This document shows, one piece after another, positions 1-12,123 of a stretch of 64,000 nt of DNA. Every line of letters begins with the position of its first letter. The stretch's first letter is position 1. The stretch spans positions 53,696-117,695 of the forward strand of contig WACJ01000446.1 of the NCBI GenBank assembly GCA_008973525.1, read 5' to 3'. Both the position numbers and the translations under genes were made by a program. The notes beneath the pieces were generated by a model, which saw nothing but the letters and a program-made list of their open reading frames with translations, ran no database searches and was not told where the DNA came from. This DNA comes from Stenopsyche tienmushanensis (taxonomy: Eukaryota; Arthropoda; Insecta; Trichoptera; Stenopsychidae).

Positions 1-312
1 TCTAACTGGATCAAATCAAAGATACTGGCCTTCTAATGTTCCAACAAGTTGTCTCAATTGACTACCTGTAAATAACTGGAGTCTCTTTTGGGTATTATAT
101 ATTATTTGAGTACTTTTGTCACTATTTTAGTATTATTTTGATTCATGTTTCATTTAAAAGTACTGCGAAGAACTATTTGAATATTAAATGTACACTTTCA
201 TCTCGCTATTTCATCGAAATTGAATTAATTTTAATGAACGCCAAGTTTCAATTCGAAATCAATCTTTAAATAACATCCTCGTTTATTACATATTAATTGC
301 TTATTAAGCGCC
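1..312. other. AT-rich intergenic stretch, nothing recognised
   Basis: No coding frame, repeat family or RNA gene is recognised here. A 9-bp perfect hairpin (313-321 pairing with 326-334, loop ccga) lies just after it; its function is unknown. Confidence 0.4.
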
Positions 313-362
313 AGCGACTCACCGATGAGTCGCTATATTTCTTCGCCGAAAAAAAGTATTTT

Positions 363-911
363 TTAAAAATAATTATATGCTATTGGTGAATCGAAAATGT
401 CTTCACGTTTAATGGTTCTTGGTGTTTCCATTTCATTTTTAAATAAAATAAATTGGGATATATCAGTGAGAATAAGCGATTGTCTTCTTTTAGTATATAA
501 ATCTTTACCTATTTCATAATAAAGTTCCAAAATCTGTTGTAATTCTTTCTTGAATTTTAAACTTCTTTCCATTATAGAATCTTTTTCTATTAAAAAAATC
601 TAATTTAATAGCCAATTCTATGCCTTCATTAATTGTTTTTAATGTGAAACATGTAGCTACATCGCTGCAACTACTTTCTGAATAATTAATTATGGTAGAT
701 TCATTTAATATTTCGACGAATTCATCTTCGTTCAACGTCCAATCCTTCAATATTTCTTGGATCTCATAAGTATCCATGTCATCAAAACCTTCTCCACCAA
801 CATCAAGAAAAATATTTATTGTCCTTTGGTATTCATCTTCTGGAATCGTGCATTGTCCAAAATCAATAATACTTTAAAATTAACAAAACCGTGTTATACG
901 AGGCCCTAGTG
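363..911 (-). mobile_element. pogo/Tigger-like DNA transposon relic (C-terminal transposase end)
   Basis: Two overlapping minus-strand reading segments (514-777 and 363-572) together look like the acidic C-terminal tail of a pogo/Tigger transposase: IQEILKDWTLNEDEFVEIL, then TLKTINEGIELAIKL, then SLKFKKELQQILELYYEIG. The switch between them near 560-590 is a frameshift. Closely related copies lie at 6943-7426 and 45395-45870, so this is a dispersed family. The right terminal repeat (about 886-911, core cgtgttatacgaggccctag) matches both ends of the 6943-7426 copy and is followed by TA at 912-913. The left end is not visible. The pogo/Tigger assignment rests on tail composition, terminal repeat style and TA target; the catalytic domain is absent. 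Confidence 0.5.
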
Positions 912-939
912 TATTAATTATGTGTTGTGACAATCCTGA

Positions 940-1692
940 AGAAGAAATTATCAAAGCCGGCAGTATGGTTGGCAGTATGACAGTTAGTACAAGTATTGCG
1001 TCTTCTGAGACTATGCGATATGCAGCAGCCACCCTGATCGCGCTCCTTCTCTGGACTCTGGCCATGTTAAGCCTGGCCCTTTCAATTTGTAGTGCCTCAG
1101 CCCATATTGGCGCGTCGTACAACAGTACCGAGTGCACTACCTCGTTGTAGAATCGCTTCCTGCTTGTTTTTGAACCACCAATGTTGGGCACCAACCTGGC
1201 CAGATTCTCCGCGATGCTGGCCGTCTTCGCTGCCGCCTTCTCTGTGTGGGTGACAAATCGGAGCTTGTCATCAATCTCCACCCCCAAATATCGAATGGAT
1301 CTTGAGTATTTAAACTCGTAACCCCCGATCCTCAGGGCTGGGGGCGCAAGCTTCCTGCGTCTTGTGAAAATCAGCCACTTCTTGGCCTTCCTCAGCGCGT
1401 CCTCACAGGTCGTTCGCAGGATCTCCGTGGATTTCGCGGTGATTAGGATGGCAACGTTATCAGCGAATGCGACCATTTTGGCTCCGTCCATTATTGGCGT
1501 CCTCATCAGTCCGTCGTATATTATGTTCCACAGGGTGGGTCCAAACACCGATCCCTGTGGAACGCCTGCCGTCACTGCTTTTTCTCTTCTCTCCCCGTCG
1601 GGGTCTTCGTAGATAAGGGTTCTCCCGTGCAGCATACACCATTCTGATGAGGTATGGTGGGGTGTCAATTTTAAGCTAAATACACCGAACAT
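940..1692 (-). pseudogene. R1-like non-LTR retrotransposon reverse transcriptase fragment
   Basis: A 270-residue open frame on the minus strand carries the second half of an RT domain of the R1/Jockey type: VPQGSVFGPTLWNIIYDG (residues 44-61), VAFADNVAIL (74-83), and YLGVEIDD plus a following helical segment typical of the thumb region. The catalytic FADD/YADD motif reads FADN, so the second catalytic aspartate is lost. The N-terminal half of the RT and all upstream domains are missing. The last residues of the frame run into the neighbouring pogo-like terminal repeat and are not retrotransposon sequence. It is a dead fragment; its open frame is probably a matter of youth rather than function. 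Confidence 0.8.
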
Positions 1693-1699
1693 GTCTTAG

Positions 1700-2095
1700 G
1701 TAAAACCATCCGTTTATATCCTCCCCGTTAAATTTCTGTTGCATAACAAGTTCATATTGAAAGCATCGACAAAGGCTTCAAAAGAACCGCATTAACACGG
1801 TATGTGGTTGTTTATTGCAATATTAAATGGCTAAATGATGTCAATTCTTGGTAAAACGAAGTATCTTTTAATTAAGTCCGCTGAAAATTTGCATAATATC
1901 ATCCACATCCAGCATCATTGATCATTAATTATTTTGATGCAATTTTAATTAATAGCATGAATACAAAGCCCTAACATTCCGTTAACATTAACTGTAATTG
2001 TTGCGGCTTTCAGACAGCGTTCGATTTGAAGTTAAAGCCGTAATGCAATGCTAATTTCAAATTGCAGAACTGCATGTGCTATATTTGCATCGTAG
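1700..2095. other. No recognised feature
   Basis: AT-rich sequence between the RT fragment and a SINE head. No coding, repeat or RNA signature was recognised. Confidence 0.4.
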
Positions 2096-2099
2096 AATC

Positions 2100-2195
2100 T
2101 GCTAATCATTTTCTGCGTGTAAGTCCACATCTCCTGTGGGATTCGATCCCAAGATGATTGAGTTACGAGTCCGCTTAATGCGGTTGGACCCCTAT
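2100..2195 (-). repeat. tRNA-Thr(CGT)-derived SINE head
   Basis: On the minus strand this reads as the 3' two thirds of a tRNA: an anticodon arm with loop CTCGTAA (anticodon CGT, threonine) followed by a B-box-like GGATCGAATCCC and a short CACAGGAGATGTGG segment. The same order occurs on the plus strand at 34616-34700. The 5' acceptor half does not pair into a full cloverleaf, so it is not a tRNA gene. A tRNA-derived SINE head is the best reading; the bodies after the head differ between the two copies. Confidence 0.5.
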
Positions 2196-2269
2196 AGGTA
2201 GTTTTTAATCGAAATTTTTGCATAATAATATAATGAACCTAGAGGATTCATCTCGCATAACAATAAGCT

Positions 2270-2660
2270 TTAACAATAATTTTCGATACCTAAATAATTG
2301 CACACACCGGCATTAGATTAAAATTCGCACAGCTGTATTATTGTCTACAAATAGCTTGTGTTAGTTATTGTTAAATAAACGTCGTCTGCTTTCGATACAA
2401 TGTGGCTAGGGCTTCGGTAGACGTGGCTAAAATTGTAGCGCAGGAATATGATTGAAGTATTGCAACTTTCAAAGCATTGTAATATAATATTTATTATGAA
2501 CAGCTACAACATATTTTCAGTCTTAAATAAGAAATTTATACAATATTTATTCACAGGTTTTAATTTCTTTTATAAATGTCGCGTAAACAACATCATCGCG
2601 GTTGACTGCCGTTTTGTTACTTAGAATATCAAAACAACAAAATGTTACGTACTATTTTCG
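2270..2660 (+). repeat. Unclassified dispersed repeat, family Y, copy 1
   Basis: A ~400-bp unit marked by a gatacctaaataattg start, the block tggctagggcttcggtagac near the middle and tatcaaaacaacaaaatg near the end. The same blocks in the same order occur at 18258-18665 (plus) and, with an internal deletion, at 31020-31245 (minus). It has no open frame and no obvious terminal repeats. It is probably a non-autonomous element of unknown class. Confidence 0.65.
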
Positions 2661-2689
2661 CCTTTTCAATCTTTTGGAATTGTTTAAAA

Positions 2690-2800
2690 TTTTAAATTGT
2701 GGAATAAGCGATTGCCTACTTTCAACATGCAAGTCTTCATATATTTCATGATAAAGGATTAAAAAAAATTTTTGGATTTTTTCTGTCAAAAGAATTTCTT
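2690..2800 (-). mobile_element. Short pogo/Tigger-like relic
   Basis: The segment around ggaataagcgattgcctact and the following atatttcatgataaagg resembles 467-590 in the first pogo-like relic and 7065-7135 in the third. It is only a ~100-bp remnant and lacks terminal repeats. Confidence 0.4.
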
Positions 2801-3165
2801 TTTTATCAACTATTCCAAATCTTATTTTGGTAGAGTGTATATTTATGATGCTTTGTTAAAATTCAACTGTTCCTGAATCCTGGATTTAAAACCTTTATTT
2901 TATAACAGGAGTTCAGGAATTCCATATTTAATATATTCAGGCGTCTGGGAAGACTGAATAAATAGGTTTGCGTGCATAACAATGAGCTGAGGTAGAAAAT
3001 TTCGCAATTATGCTTCTTTTCAAATGATCATATCACAGAGATAGGATCATATCACATTTGTACTTGCAGTTAATTTTTTGAGTATAAATCTACGCGTTTA
3101 TCATTGCAGTTTTTCATCCAAATCATGAGAGCTTCTCCGTCTATCTAATGCAATTCATATTGAAT
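2801..3165. other. No recognised feature
   Basis: AT-rich sequence before the 3' end of the R1-like retrotransposon. Nothing recognised. Confidence 0.35.
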
Positions 3166-3169
3166 TCGC

Positions 3170-5330
3170 GCTTTTATGAAAGAGATGTTCGGTTGCATTC
3201 ATCGATTTTCGATGGCGAATTCATTATCTATTTGGGATTCTGCTGTCAGGAGGACAGGTAGTCTGGCCTTAGGTGATTGGCCCTATTCTATTCTTGGAGA
3301 GGCTGTTGCGCTCTGCGTTTCTCTCTTTCACTGCCCTCTTTGGCGCTCAGTATCTTTTCTACGTATTCGCGCCAAAGGTCCCAGTTCCTCTTGCTTTCCA
3401 TCATGCTGTGGATCATGCTGTCGACGTTGAGCTCGGCTACCCCGAGTGCTTGTTTCAACAGTTTTCCCTGGGGTGCCTAAGCCTCACAGCCAATGATGGT
3501 GTGCTCTGCGTCGTCGACCCCCGCTTGGCAGTGATGGCACGTAGCGGATGGTAATCCAGTGAGTCGGGTTTACCCAACGCGAACTTCTTCTGCGTTCAAC
3601 AGAATTAAATAACCGAAACAGAAAGCGCCCCTTGGTCGAAACTGACCATCTACATTGCCATTCGCAAATCGCTGCATCTCTGATCCATCTTTTGAGTTCG
3701 TTTGAGAGTAACGTTCCCAATTTCCACCGATCAGCCAGTTTCCCAATGGAATTTGGCAGCGCTAAGTTGGAGTTGAAGATCCAGGGGGAAGATACCCGCT
3801 AGGACAGGTAGGCTGTCTGTGGCCACGGTTCCGTAGGCTTGTGTTATGTAGTTGCCTTTGTGCATCGTTTAGCAAGTGTTTGATGGTAACGTTCCTACCG
3901 TGGTATCACAATCTGTGCGCCTAGTTCCCAGCTCCGAATGTGGCGACGTTCACATAAATAGCCTCATAGGCTAAGCGCAAGCTGCGCCCACTCAATCCCC
4001 AGTCGGCCCCGCCAAGTCTTCTCGCTTTGGTATGACCTTGACTGCCTTGTCCAAAATCGATGTATCTCTAGTTTGATGCAGGGATATCTCTTCCTGAGGT
4101 TGCCTTTCAGCATGAGTTCGGCTGATTTCCCTAACGCAAAGGTGAATTTATTATAAGAGCTCCATTGCCAGAGTAACCGGGTGACTTCGCTAGCTCGCTC
4201 TTCGATGTCTCATCTAGTGTTTCCGCAGACTATGAAAGTTAGATCGTCCGCGTAGGCGACCAGTTCGCAGGTCAGGTAGCATTATAGAGAAGACATTATC
4301 CAACAGCACGTTCCAAAGCAATGGACCCAAAATTGAACCTCGTGGGCATCCCTTTGAAAGTTTCCGCTTTACTATTTTCTCTCCTGCCAGGGCGTTGACT
4401 AGCCTATTCGACAAGTAACTCCTGGTTAAATTTGCGGGAATTCCGCTTTTTTTGAGTTTTACTATGATCATCTTCCATCAAGCGTTGTCGAACGCTTCCA
4501 GAAAGTCTAGAAATATCGCGACCAGATTCATCCTACTGGCAATGATTTTTTTTAGAACTTTGCCAAACAATAGCAAGAGAACGATGTTCCTGTAGGCTTT
4601 TGGGTCATTTGCTGCTCTATTGCATTTTGCTTTAGGCATTGCCACAGCTAGCCTTATTTTCCAACAGTCGGGAATAACACCGCTGCAGAAACATTCTTGA
4701 TAGATGTAGCACAAGTTGAAATCAATTTGCAAGAACGCCCTTTTCACCAGATGCCTATCGATTCTATGTAGTCCTGTTGACTTCTTGGGGTTAAGTTCTT
4801 TTACTATTTCCACAACGAACTCCAGGTCGAGGAGGGCGGCATTTGGACCATCTGGGGGGATCTTATTGTTTTGTGCTCGGGAAGGTCCACTTCCAACTCG
4901 TCGAAAAAGAGTAGGGGCTTCCCATAAAAGTTCGACTGATTGAACCATGCTTGTGGCGGACTCACCACTTGGTGAATTTGGTATTCCAGCGCCAACTTTC
5001 TTATATCCCGATGACACAGCTTTATAGGCAGGTCCCCATGGATTAGGCTTGCTTTGATCTCTCACGAAATCCCTCCACTGCTGCATTTTTGCCTTTCTAA
5101 TGTCCAGTTTGTGTTCATTTAATAGCATTTTTTTGTTGCAGGCTAGTTGATTTATTTCTTCCAGAGAGAAATGATTTTTGCAGCATGGTGATATCCGAAT
5201 ATCCAAAAATCGATGTCGCCGTATTTTTTGTGGTTGTTGGCTGCTTCTGATCGTTCTTCGAATAGTGCAAAGCAGCATCTGATACGCCTCCCAGTTGGGA
5301 TGGAGATTTGGCTCCCGACACGCAACATAT
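3170..5330 (-). pseudogene. R1-like non-LTR retrotransposon, ORF2 3' half, frameshifted
   Basis: About 2.1 kb on the minus strand covers the linker before the RT domain to the C-terminus of an R1-type ORF2. Landmarks, in minus-strand order: a pre-RT region with LNPKKSTGLHRIDRHLV (within 4478-5278); LDFLEAFDNA near 4480-4510; CPRGSILGPLLWNVLLDN (within 4214-4471); AYADDLTFIV at about 4228-4257, with both catalytic aspartates but in another frame; STKGR in 3484-3720; and a zinc-knuckle-like CHHC segment running into DDAEHTIIG at about 3489-3530. These sit in at least three frames with several stops, so the copy is dead. It is a different and older element from the RT at 940-1692. Endonuclease and ORF1 are not visible. 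Confidence 0.85.
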
Positions 5331-5334
5331 TAAT

Positions 5335-6936
5335 TCAAATCAGCGAATATGAATATAATTACGAAATAAAACGATGAAAAAATAAATTATATACATATGT
5401 ATTTTTTACCCCTTGCATCAGGTCTTCGGTTATTTCGTCCACGCCCACGGTCGATCCTTGCAACAATTATAGCCATCCGTTTGCATTCGACGAGTGTTCG
5501 ATCTTCGGAAATATATTTCTTTATTATATATAATAAATATAGTAAGGGCTCAGTCGGATTCCACCAGTCAGTCCCTGGCCCTAAATATATTTTATTATCC
5601 TTGCATTCCTTTATTTAGATAGGTCTTAGAGTAATAACCGAGGCTCAAAACATACTCGAGGAATGCTCATTTTGTTCATGTAATAGACTAAAATATAGTA
5701 TTTCGGCGCCCATCGAATACAATTTAAATGGCCCTAAAGAAAAGGGAAGCGCTTATGCTGCAGCGGTCGCGTGCGAATGAAACAAATTCCATAACCCTAA
5801 AACGACCATACTGAACATTTTTGACATTAATACTTCAACATTATATTAATCCGGAACCATTAACATCGATCAATTTCACATATTATAGCAGTGGGCTTGC
5901 TTTGTCTTAATGTCATCCGAAGACAATACAAGCCGATCGAAGGCTGTAATTGAAAACAACCCCTTTCAAGGCGTCGTCTGCCAATTCTTATCGATTTTTT
6001 TTGGCAAATACTTCAGCACAAATACTTTATCAAAGGCCGGTATATATATTTAATCAGATATTCGGCGCCAACCATAGCGGCGCCTCAAATCATCCGATTT
6101 TTTACGATAAACATATTATTTATTATTAAATATATTATGTACTGTTTGCGAAATTTCCGATTACGATTCCATACACACGCGAATATTAGCAAAACAAACG
6201 AATGCGTCGCGAAACACCACAAAAGATACGCTCGATCCTCGACGAACAAACTCAAAAATATGCATATGCACTATCGAATTCAATGTCGGATCAATTTAAA
6301 TTGCCTCTTTTCGTCCGCCGTATTTGATCGAAATACAACACACTAAAACAATCGAATATGCAACATCGCGCGCATGGCGAGGTGAACGTATGGATCATAA
6401 ACGTCGCGTTTAATTTTTTTTTAAATGCGATCATCATAGCAAATGTTTTTATATGCCAACATGTAACATGTTCACTTGATTAATGTTAGAAATAAAGCAG
6501 TTATTTCGTTTTTTATATCGACACATCTTATGCGGAGCTTCCCTGCCGTGGGATATTTTAATTCATGTTTTATGAAAATTTTGACAATCGATATTGTTTG
6601 GCATTGATGTTTATGGCTATGAAGTTGTCGGAATTTGAGCCGTAACCGATTGTGCTGTTCCAGATGTCTCGGATGTGTCGTCTAATATCTGCCGATCTGA
6701 TAAATAAGCGTATTTCGATTTCAGAAATGTTAGATATGAATTCGTGGTTGTCACTATTTTTTTTTTAAAAAACCACGAGTTCGTTGAAATAAACATAAAA
6801 GCAATGACGTCGTTTGTCCGAGTATCATTTTGATTTGTTTTTTTTTCGAATTTGATTGTATTCATTGAGCATCGCTGATGCTTTTTGATGTTATTCGGTA
6901 AATCATAGGCGATTCTGCACTATTTTATTTATCACC
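5335..6936. other. No recognised feature
   Basis: AT-rich sequence with scattered short open frames (longest 82 residues, 6617-6865 minus, low complexity and unlike any family I know). No repeat family shared with the rest of the window was recognised. Confidence 0.35.
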
Positions 6937-6942
6937 TCAGTA

Positions 6943-7426
6943 CACTCGGGCCTCGTATAACACGGTTATATGATTCCGCAATTATGTGTTTCATTCTTCT
7001 TCGAGATCTCTTGTGCGCTTCCATCATCAGAGGACTCTGGAGTATTTTTGGTTTTAGTCTTCAAATATTCGGTAATAAGCGATTATCTACTTTTGGCGTA
7101 TAAATCTTTATGTATTTTATTATAAGGTTACAAAATATAACTTGATAGCCAATTCTATGCCTTCATTAATTGTTTTTAGTGTGAAACATGTAGCTATTTC
7201 GCCGCAACTGTTTTCTAAGTCATTAATTGTGGTAGATTCATTTAATATTTCGACTAATTTGTCTTTGTTCAACGTACGATCCTCCAATATTTCTTGGATA
7301 TCATGAATATCCACGTCATCAAAACCTCCATCAATATCACGGTCTTTTGATATTCATCTTCTATTGATGGTAAAACATTTCCTCCAGAAACTATTTCTGA
7401 CAACCGTGTAATACGAGGCCCGAGTG
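6943..7426 (-). mobile_element. Internally deleted pogo/Tigger-like element with both terminal repeats
   Basis: Inverted terminal repeats are visible at 6943-6966 (cactcgggcctcgtataaca) and about 7402-7426 (reverse complement, one mismatch), each flanked by TA (6941-6942 and 7427-7428), the Tc1/mariner-superfamily target duplication. Between them the minus strand keeps only the transposase C-terminal tail (7120-7314: DIQEILEDRTLNKDKLVEIL, TLKTINEGIELAIKL). At 484 bp it is a non-autonomous deletion derivative. It is the best delimited member of the family also seen at 363-911 and 45395-45870. Confidence 0.7.
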
Positions 7427-7431
7427 TACTT

Positions 7432-8305
7432 ACATTTTCAAATCCGGAGAATTAGGATAAACCTGGATCGACAAGATCGATCTGATTTATTAATATTTTC
7501 AATCTACCAAATATATATGAAACGGTAAAAATTTGTTTTATAATTTGGATTTGATTTCGAAATTTTACCAGGTTTATCCTTTACCCTTTGTTCAGGATCT
7601 AAAACACTGTGTACCGACACTTGATTTTATATATTTTTATTGGGCTATTGTAAAGAGGGTGATGTATTTTATTCAGTGATCCCATGCGGAATTGCTGGGT
7701 GGATGAAGGCTTAATAATTTGTTGCTGTGCTGCAAAAGCACTGCGATGGACATTTGTGCAGCAAAAGCTAACACCGATCGATCGAGCAGCTCGTGCAGTA
7801 CGCGCTTGTTCAATGCAAAAAAGGCGCTGCACCCTTCATTATTTTTTTTAACATCCACGCTAAATTATGCACATTTTAATACGCCAGTTTATCGCATGTA
7901 TGTTCGCGTTGAAATCTTGAATATTCTTCTGAGCATCCATGAATTGATGTGGAAGGGTTTGATTGCCGAAGCGAACATGCGGCCGATGCATCGGTTTAAA
8001 GCAAACGACAATGCTTGCCTAAAACAACAGTCTGCATGTGTTTATGTATATGGTCGTATATAAATAAGCACGTCGAAGGGTTAACTTACATATCTAGTAT
8101 TCATATATTATTATATTGTTTTGAATGGCGACCTACATAGGGGCAACGCACTCCGTCGCAGTCTTGGCCCCATCAGCATGCACTGTTTATTTTTAATGAT
8201 TATAAAAACAGAATCATTACATACACAGCCGCCCATGCGGACGTGCATTCACCCGCGCATGTATTAGTGCATAAATATACATAAATATATCGTTGTATTA
8301 ATAAA

Positions 8306-8308
<3 letters not shown>
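7432..8308. other. No recognised feature
   Basis: Short overlapping open frames on both strands (7599-7858 minus, 7719-8063 plus) resemble no known family and lack codon bias; they are judged chance. Nothing else was recognised. Confidence 0.35.

Positions 8309-8334
<26 letters not shown>
8309..8334. repeat. (AT)n microsatellite
   Basis: Thirteen uninterrupted AT dinucleotides. Confidence 0.95.
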
Positions 8335-8337
<3 letters not shown>

Positions 8338-9222
8338 ATGCCTTTGTGTCCGCAGCCAGAGGGTGAACACTTCTTTGGAGACCTCCTTACTAATATTTGA
8401 AATTATTATTTAGGACGACGTATTCTTTGGTTCAACTATTACACGCAAAAGTTTGTGTAATATATAATAAAATAGGCACACTATTTTCTTATTATTCATT
8501 TTTTGTGACGTTCAAGCTAATTCGCCTTACCGTACCTATGCAAGCTTCACTTCAAAAATAAACGATCGAACTGATATAATCGTTTCCCAGTAGCTTTAAG
8601 TATAAAAAAGGCATTCTTACGAAGAGATTGTCTTGCATACATCGTACGATTGTATGGATCGTTAACCCAAATTTATCATATTTACCCAAATTTATCATAG
8701 ACAATATTTATTCATTAATGTACAAGTTTCATACACGCTGCGACGGCCCTGGCGGATAAGTGGATTTGTACGGATGATATGTGGCGAACATGCAAATATA
8801 GCCACTCAGTTTATGATGATTTAAAATTGGCTCACTACTCAGAGGGTTAAGGATTTTTTTTCCAATTGCGGTGTTGGTAATATTTCGGCGGAAATTTTGA
8901 AATTATAGCGATTTTTATACATGATTTTGTCCACACGCGCTGCATTTCGCTCGCTACAGTTCGAGTTCATGTGCGGAGAAAAATGATTTTATGCATTACT
9001 TCAAGGGAGCCCAACCTTTTTTGCTTTGAGAGCTACTTTTCAATTCAAAATTTTCTCGGAAATTTTTAGGAAATTTTATTTAACCCTTTGCGGACGTATT
9101 AAATTTGGACATGGGTGTTGTGATGGTCGGAATTAATTTTCATCGAAAGAGCACTGATACATAACATGCAAGATTTTGATGGATAAACAAGATTTATCAA
9201 TTATTTATTAACATTAGTGTAT
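8335..9222. other. Mostly unrecognised; one fragment of the foldback arm
   Basis: About 8635-8700 (tcgtacgattgtatggatcg, then cccaaatttatcat twice) resembles the arm of the foldback element at 9958-11123. At 9079 a ttaaccctttgcggacg motif looks like a piggyBac-type TTAA terminal repeat, but no matching right end was found. About 9006-9060 (gagcccaacctttttt...) resembles 58289-58340 and is hAT-end-like. Confidence 0.35.
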
Positions 9223-9230
9223 GTTTAGAC

Positions 9231-9521
9231 CAGCGGTTCTTAAACTGGAGTCCGAGGATCCCTGGGTGTCCGCGAAGCCGTTACCAGGGGTCCGCGAAAA
9301 TATAAAAAAACATTTATCTATATTTGAAAAAGATATTTTCGTGAAATTATTTACCAAAAAAAATTGTAAGAAGATCTATTTTGACCAAGAAATGTTTGTT
9401 TGTTTGAACAATTAAGTCAGAAGGGTTGGAATAGAGTCCGCCAAAAAATATTTGAGGAGGTCCGCGAAAGAAATTTTGCTCAAGAAGGGGTCCGCAGACT
9501 ACATGAGTTTAAGAACCGCTG
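9231..9521 (+). mobile_element. hAT-type MITE with perfect 8-bp target duplication
   Basis: A 291-bp element starts cagcggttcttaaact and ends agtttaagaaccgctg, a perfect 16-bp inverted terminal repeat. It is flanked on both sides by gtttagac (9223-9230 and 9522-9529), the 8-bp duplication diagnostic of hAT elements. The ends carry repeated ggtccgcg motifs (subterminal repeats), as hAT transposase binding regions often do. There is no transposase. Relatives lie at 14537, 14817, 17919, 34281, 35025 and 40110. Confidence 0.9.
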
Positions 9522-9529
9522 GTTTAGAC

Positions 9530-9957
9530 AATAATGTGTTTCAATAACATGTTTTTTAAGTTAAAAAATATATTTTCCATTGTGTGGTATCTTTGAAAGC
9601 AGTCTCCAATATGCAGTCCTGGTTTTCGACTACCCTTCTTTCGGTGACTTTTTTTTTTGCTATTTTGGAATATCTTAATAAACGAGATTTCCTAATTACA
9701 GTTAAACGTAATTTGAAAAACTTTATTTAAAATTTTGCGAAGTATCTCCGAAGCTTTTCAATTTCTTCACCCTCAAAAGGCAACTGACTCGCCACGGTGT
9801 TTTGCATAGCGAAAGTGGAACAACCGCATTTTTTTCATATTGTTTTGTTATCTCTGATTTATCGGAGCAATATTTTGGTTCATGATAAGGTCACTTAAAC
9901 ACTTAAGCTGTCAGGGAGCATCGACATACATATATGCCCGAATTCTCATGTCCCAAA
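9530..9957. other. No recognised feature
   Basis: AT-rich flank between the MITE and the foldback element; nothing recognised. Confidence 0.35.
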
Positions 9958-11123
9958 AAGAGCACTCTTGCACATTGAAGCTCGGAGACAGACAGAGAAA
10001 GAGAGAACTTAGCGCAGTTCGGGAGACTGAGATGGATAGCTTCCTCACATGCATCGCATGATTGTATAGATCATTAAGCCCAAATTTATCGACTTATAAT
10101 GATTTCGATTTCAAGTGTGTTATTTGTTTACGCAAAGAAACGACCGAATATTGTGTGTTATCGAGAGTGTTTGTTTATTTAACTGCTTGCCGTTCTTCTC
10201 TGCGTGTTGAATGAGTCTTTGTTCAATTATCATTTCCTTCTAAAGGAGGAGCAAATTAATCGATTTTTTGTGCATTTTTTATGTAAAGAAATGACGTGGT
10301 CTTGTATTCACTATCAAGTGTTCATTTACAATTGAAGATTGTCTTACGCTGATTAGGAGCTGACGGAAAGTAATCGGCCTAAAGCGACTATGACATCAAC
10401 GACTTCATCGATTTTAAATTTGCTCGCTCCTCAACAGGTTAAAAGCATTCAGAGAAGTTATAAACTGATACATGAATGAATAGAGTTAAGATTCGTATGG
10501 TTCCTTATGTGGTGGATGAGAGCAGGCATACGACCGGATCCTATACAGACATACGATAATCCTATCCTTACTTTACTATGTGTGGAAGGCAAAGGGAAAC
10601 CACCACATTAAATCATTTTCCTAATAAAATCTCCTATGGAGATCGCCTACGTCCGATGGTTCGGATATGACACATTAAGAAGTTGTGGTAATATATATTG
10701 ACCTTTTGAGGAGTGAGCAAATTTAAAATCGATGAAGTCGTTGATGCCATAATAGCTTTACACCGATTACTTTCTGTCAGTTCCTATCAGCGTAAGGCAA
10801 TCTTCAATTCGAGGCAGTCAATTTTAAATAAACACTGTTGATAGTATATAAGACCACTTCCTTTCTTTACATAAACAATACACAAGAAATCGATTCATAT
10901 GACTCATCATCAATGAACGCCAGATAAGATATTCTGTCGATCTTTGCGTAAACAAATAACAAACTTGAAATCAAAATCATTATTATTCGATAAATTTGGG
11001 CTAACCATCTATACAATCGTGCGATATATGCGGGGAAAGTCTTCGTCTCTGTCTCCCGAACTGTGCTACGTCTTCTCTCTATCTCTGTCTATCTCCGAGC
11101 TCAATGTACAAGCGTGCTCTTTA
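9958..11123. mobile_element. Foldback element with ~0.45 kb inverted arms
   Basis: The left arm (about 9958-10441) and the reverse complement of the right arm (about 10705-11123) match along their length: the ends (agagcactcttgcacattga versus agagcacgcttgtacattga), the middle (gttatttgtttacgcaaaga in both) and the inner edge (catcgattttaaatttgctc in both). The left arm carries roughly 100 extra bases around 10165-10260. The 260-bp centre is not inverted and contains ggcaaagggaaaccaccaca, a motif common near the 3' ends of arthropod retroposons. No transposase. Isolated arm fragments occur at about 8635-8700 and 38895-39005, which supports a mobile family. No clear target duplication was found. 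Confidence 0.75.
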
Positions 11124-12123
11124 TGAAAAGTGGAGGGGGGGATCCCAGGCCCTGTGATCGTACTTCTTTAGGGATTAAAATAGGCTTGTTACTGGTATAG
11201 TGGTTGCTTTATGTTATGTATAGACACACACTCACACATTAGAGACGGCGACTTTTATGTATGCGTCAAACACGGAGAATCTACACACGATTCTCCCTCT
11301 CTTTCCGACCAAATGCCGCTTGGAGTTTCACTTTTAGTGATGTTCAAAGCCATTTTGCTCTACTGCGTATATAAAAGTGTGAAACATGTATATGTTATAT
11401 TAATAAACTGTTAAATTAAATTAAATAATATTTGATTTTGAGTACCACCGGACCCTTCTCGGAATAACTATCGCTTCAGGGCGCGCGTTTCAAATAAGAA
11501 AGTTTCTCTGTCGCATCCTTTATGTAAGACAAACTATATGAGCAGCCTTCCAGATCCTGTGGCTAAAACTTCCACCTCTGCACTGATCTGCATATCATAT
11601 TAATATTCACATAATATATTTCATTTTAACCTCGGTATCGATTTTTTGAAGGAATTAATTGTTCATCAATTGAAATATTTTTGTATGGTACGCTTGTATG
11701 GCCTACAAAAAATAGTGTTAATGCTATTTTCTGACATGACATACATTTAGATTTTTTTTCTATTCAATGTATGAAGATTTCTCAATCTCTTCACTTTTAG
11801 GAATCTGAATTTTGATCTTGCTTTAAAACAGTTAGATTTCATAGTTTTTGTAGTTACAAATTATAGAGCGGTTTCTAAAGAAGATCTTGGAATAATGATT
11901 TTTATTTATTGTTTTGGTCCTGATTAGTTAAAGATAAAGCCGGTATATAATGTTTAAATATAAAACTATTCGAACCATCCAATTGATTGGTATTGTTAGA
12001 AATAGATACATTTTGATATAAATTCGAATCATTCTATAAACAAAAAAAATTATACTCGATCAACAATACTGTTTTATCGATCTTTTCAAAGTTATACGCG
12101 TATTTCATGACTTTTATGACTTA
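11124..12123. other. No recognised feature
   Basis: AT-rich sequence, short chance frames only. Confidence 0.35.

Noticed and set aside
306..345. Hammerhead-ribozyme-like ccgatgagtcgc...cgaaa
   Set aside because: The ctgatga and gaaa boxes are not in the required arrangement; gcgactca/tgagtcgc simply forms a hairpin across the supposed core.
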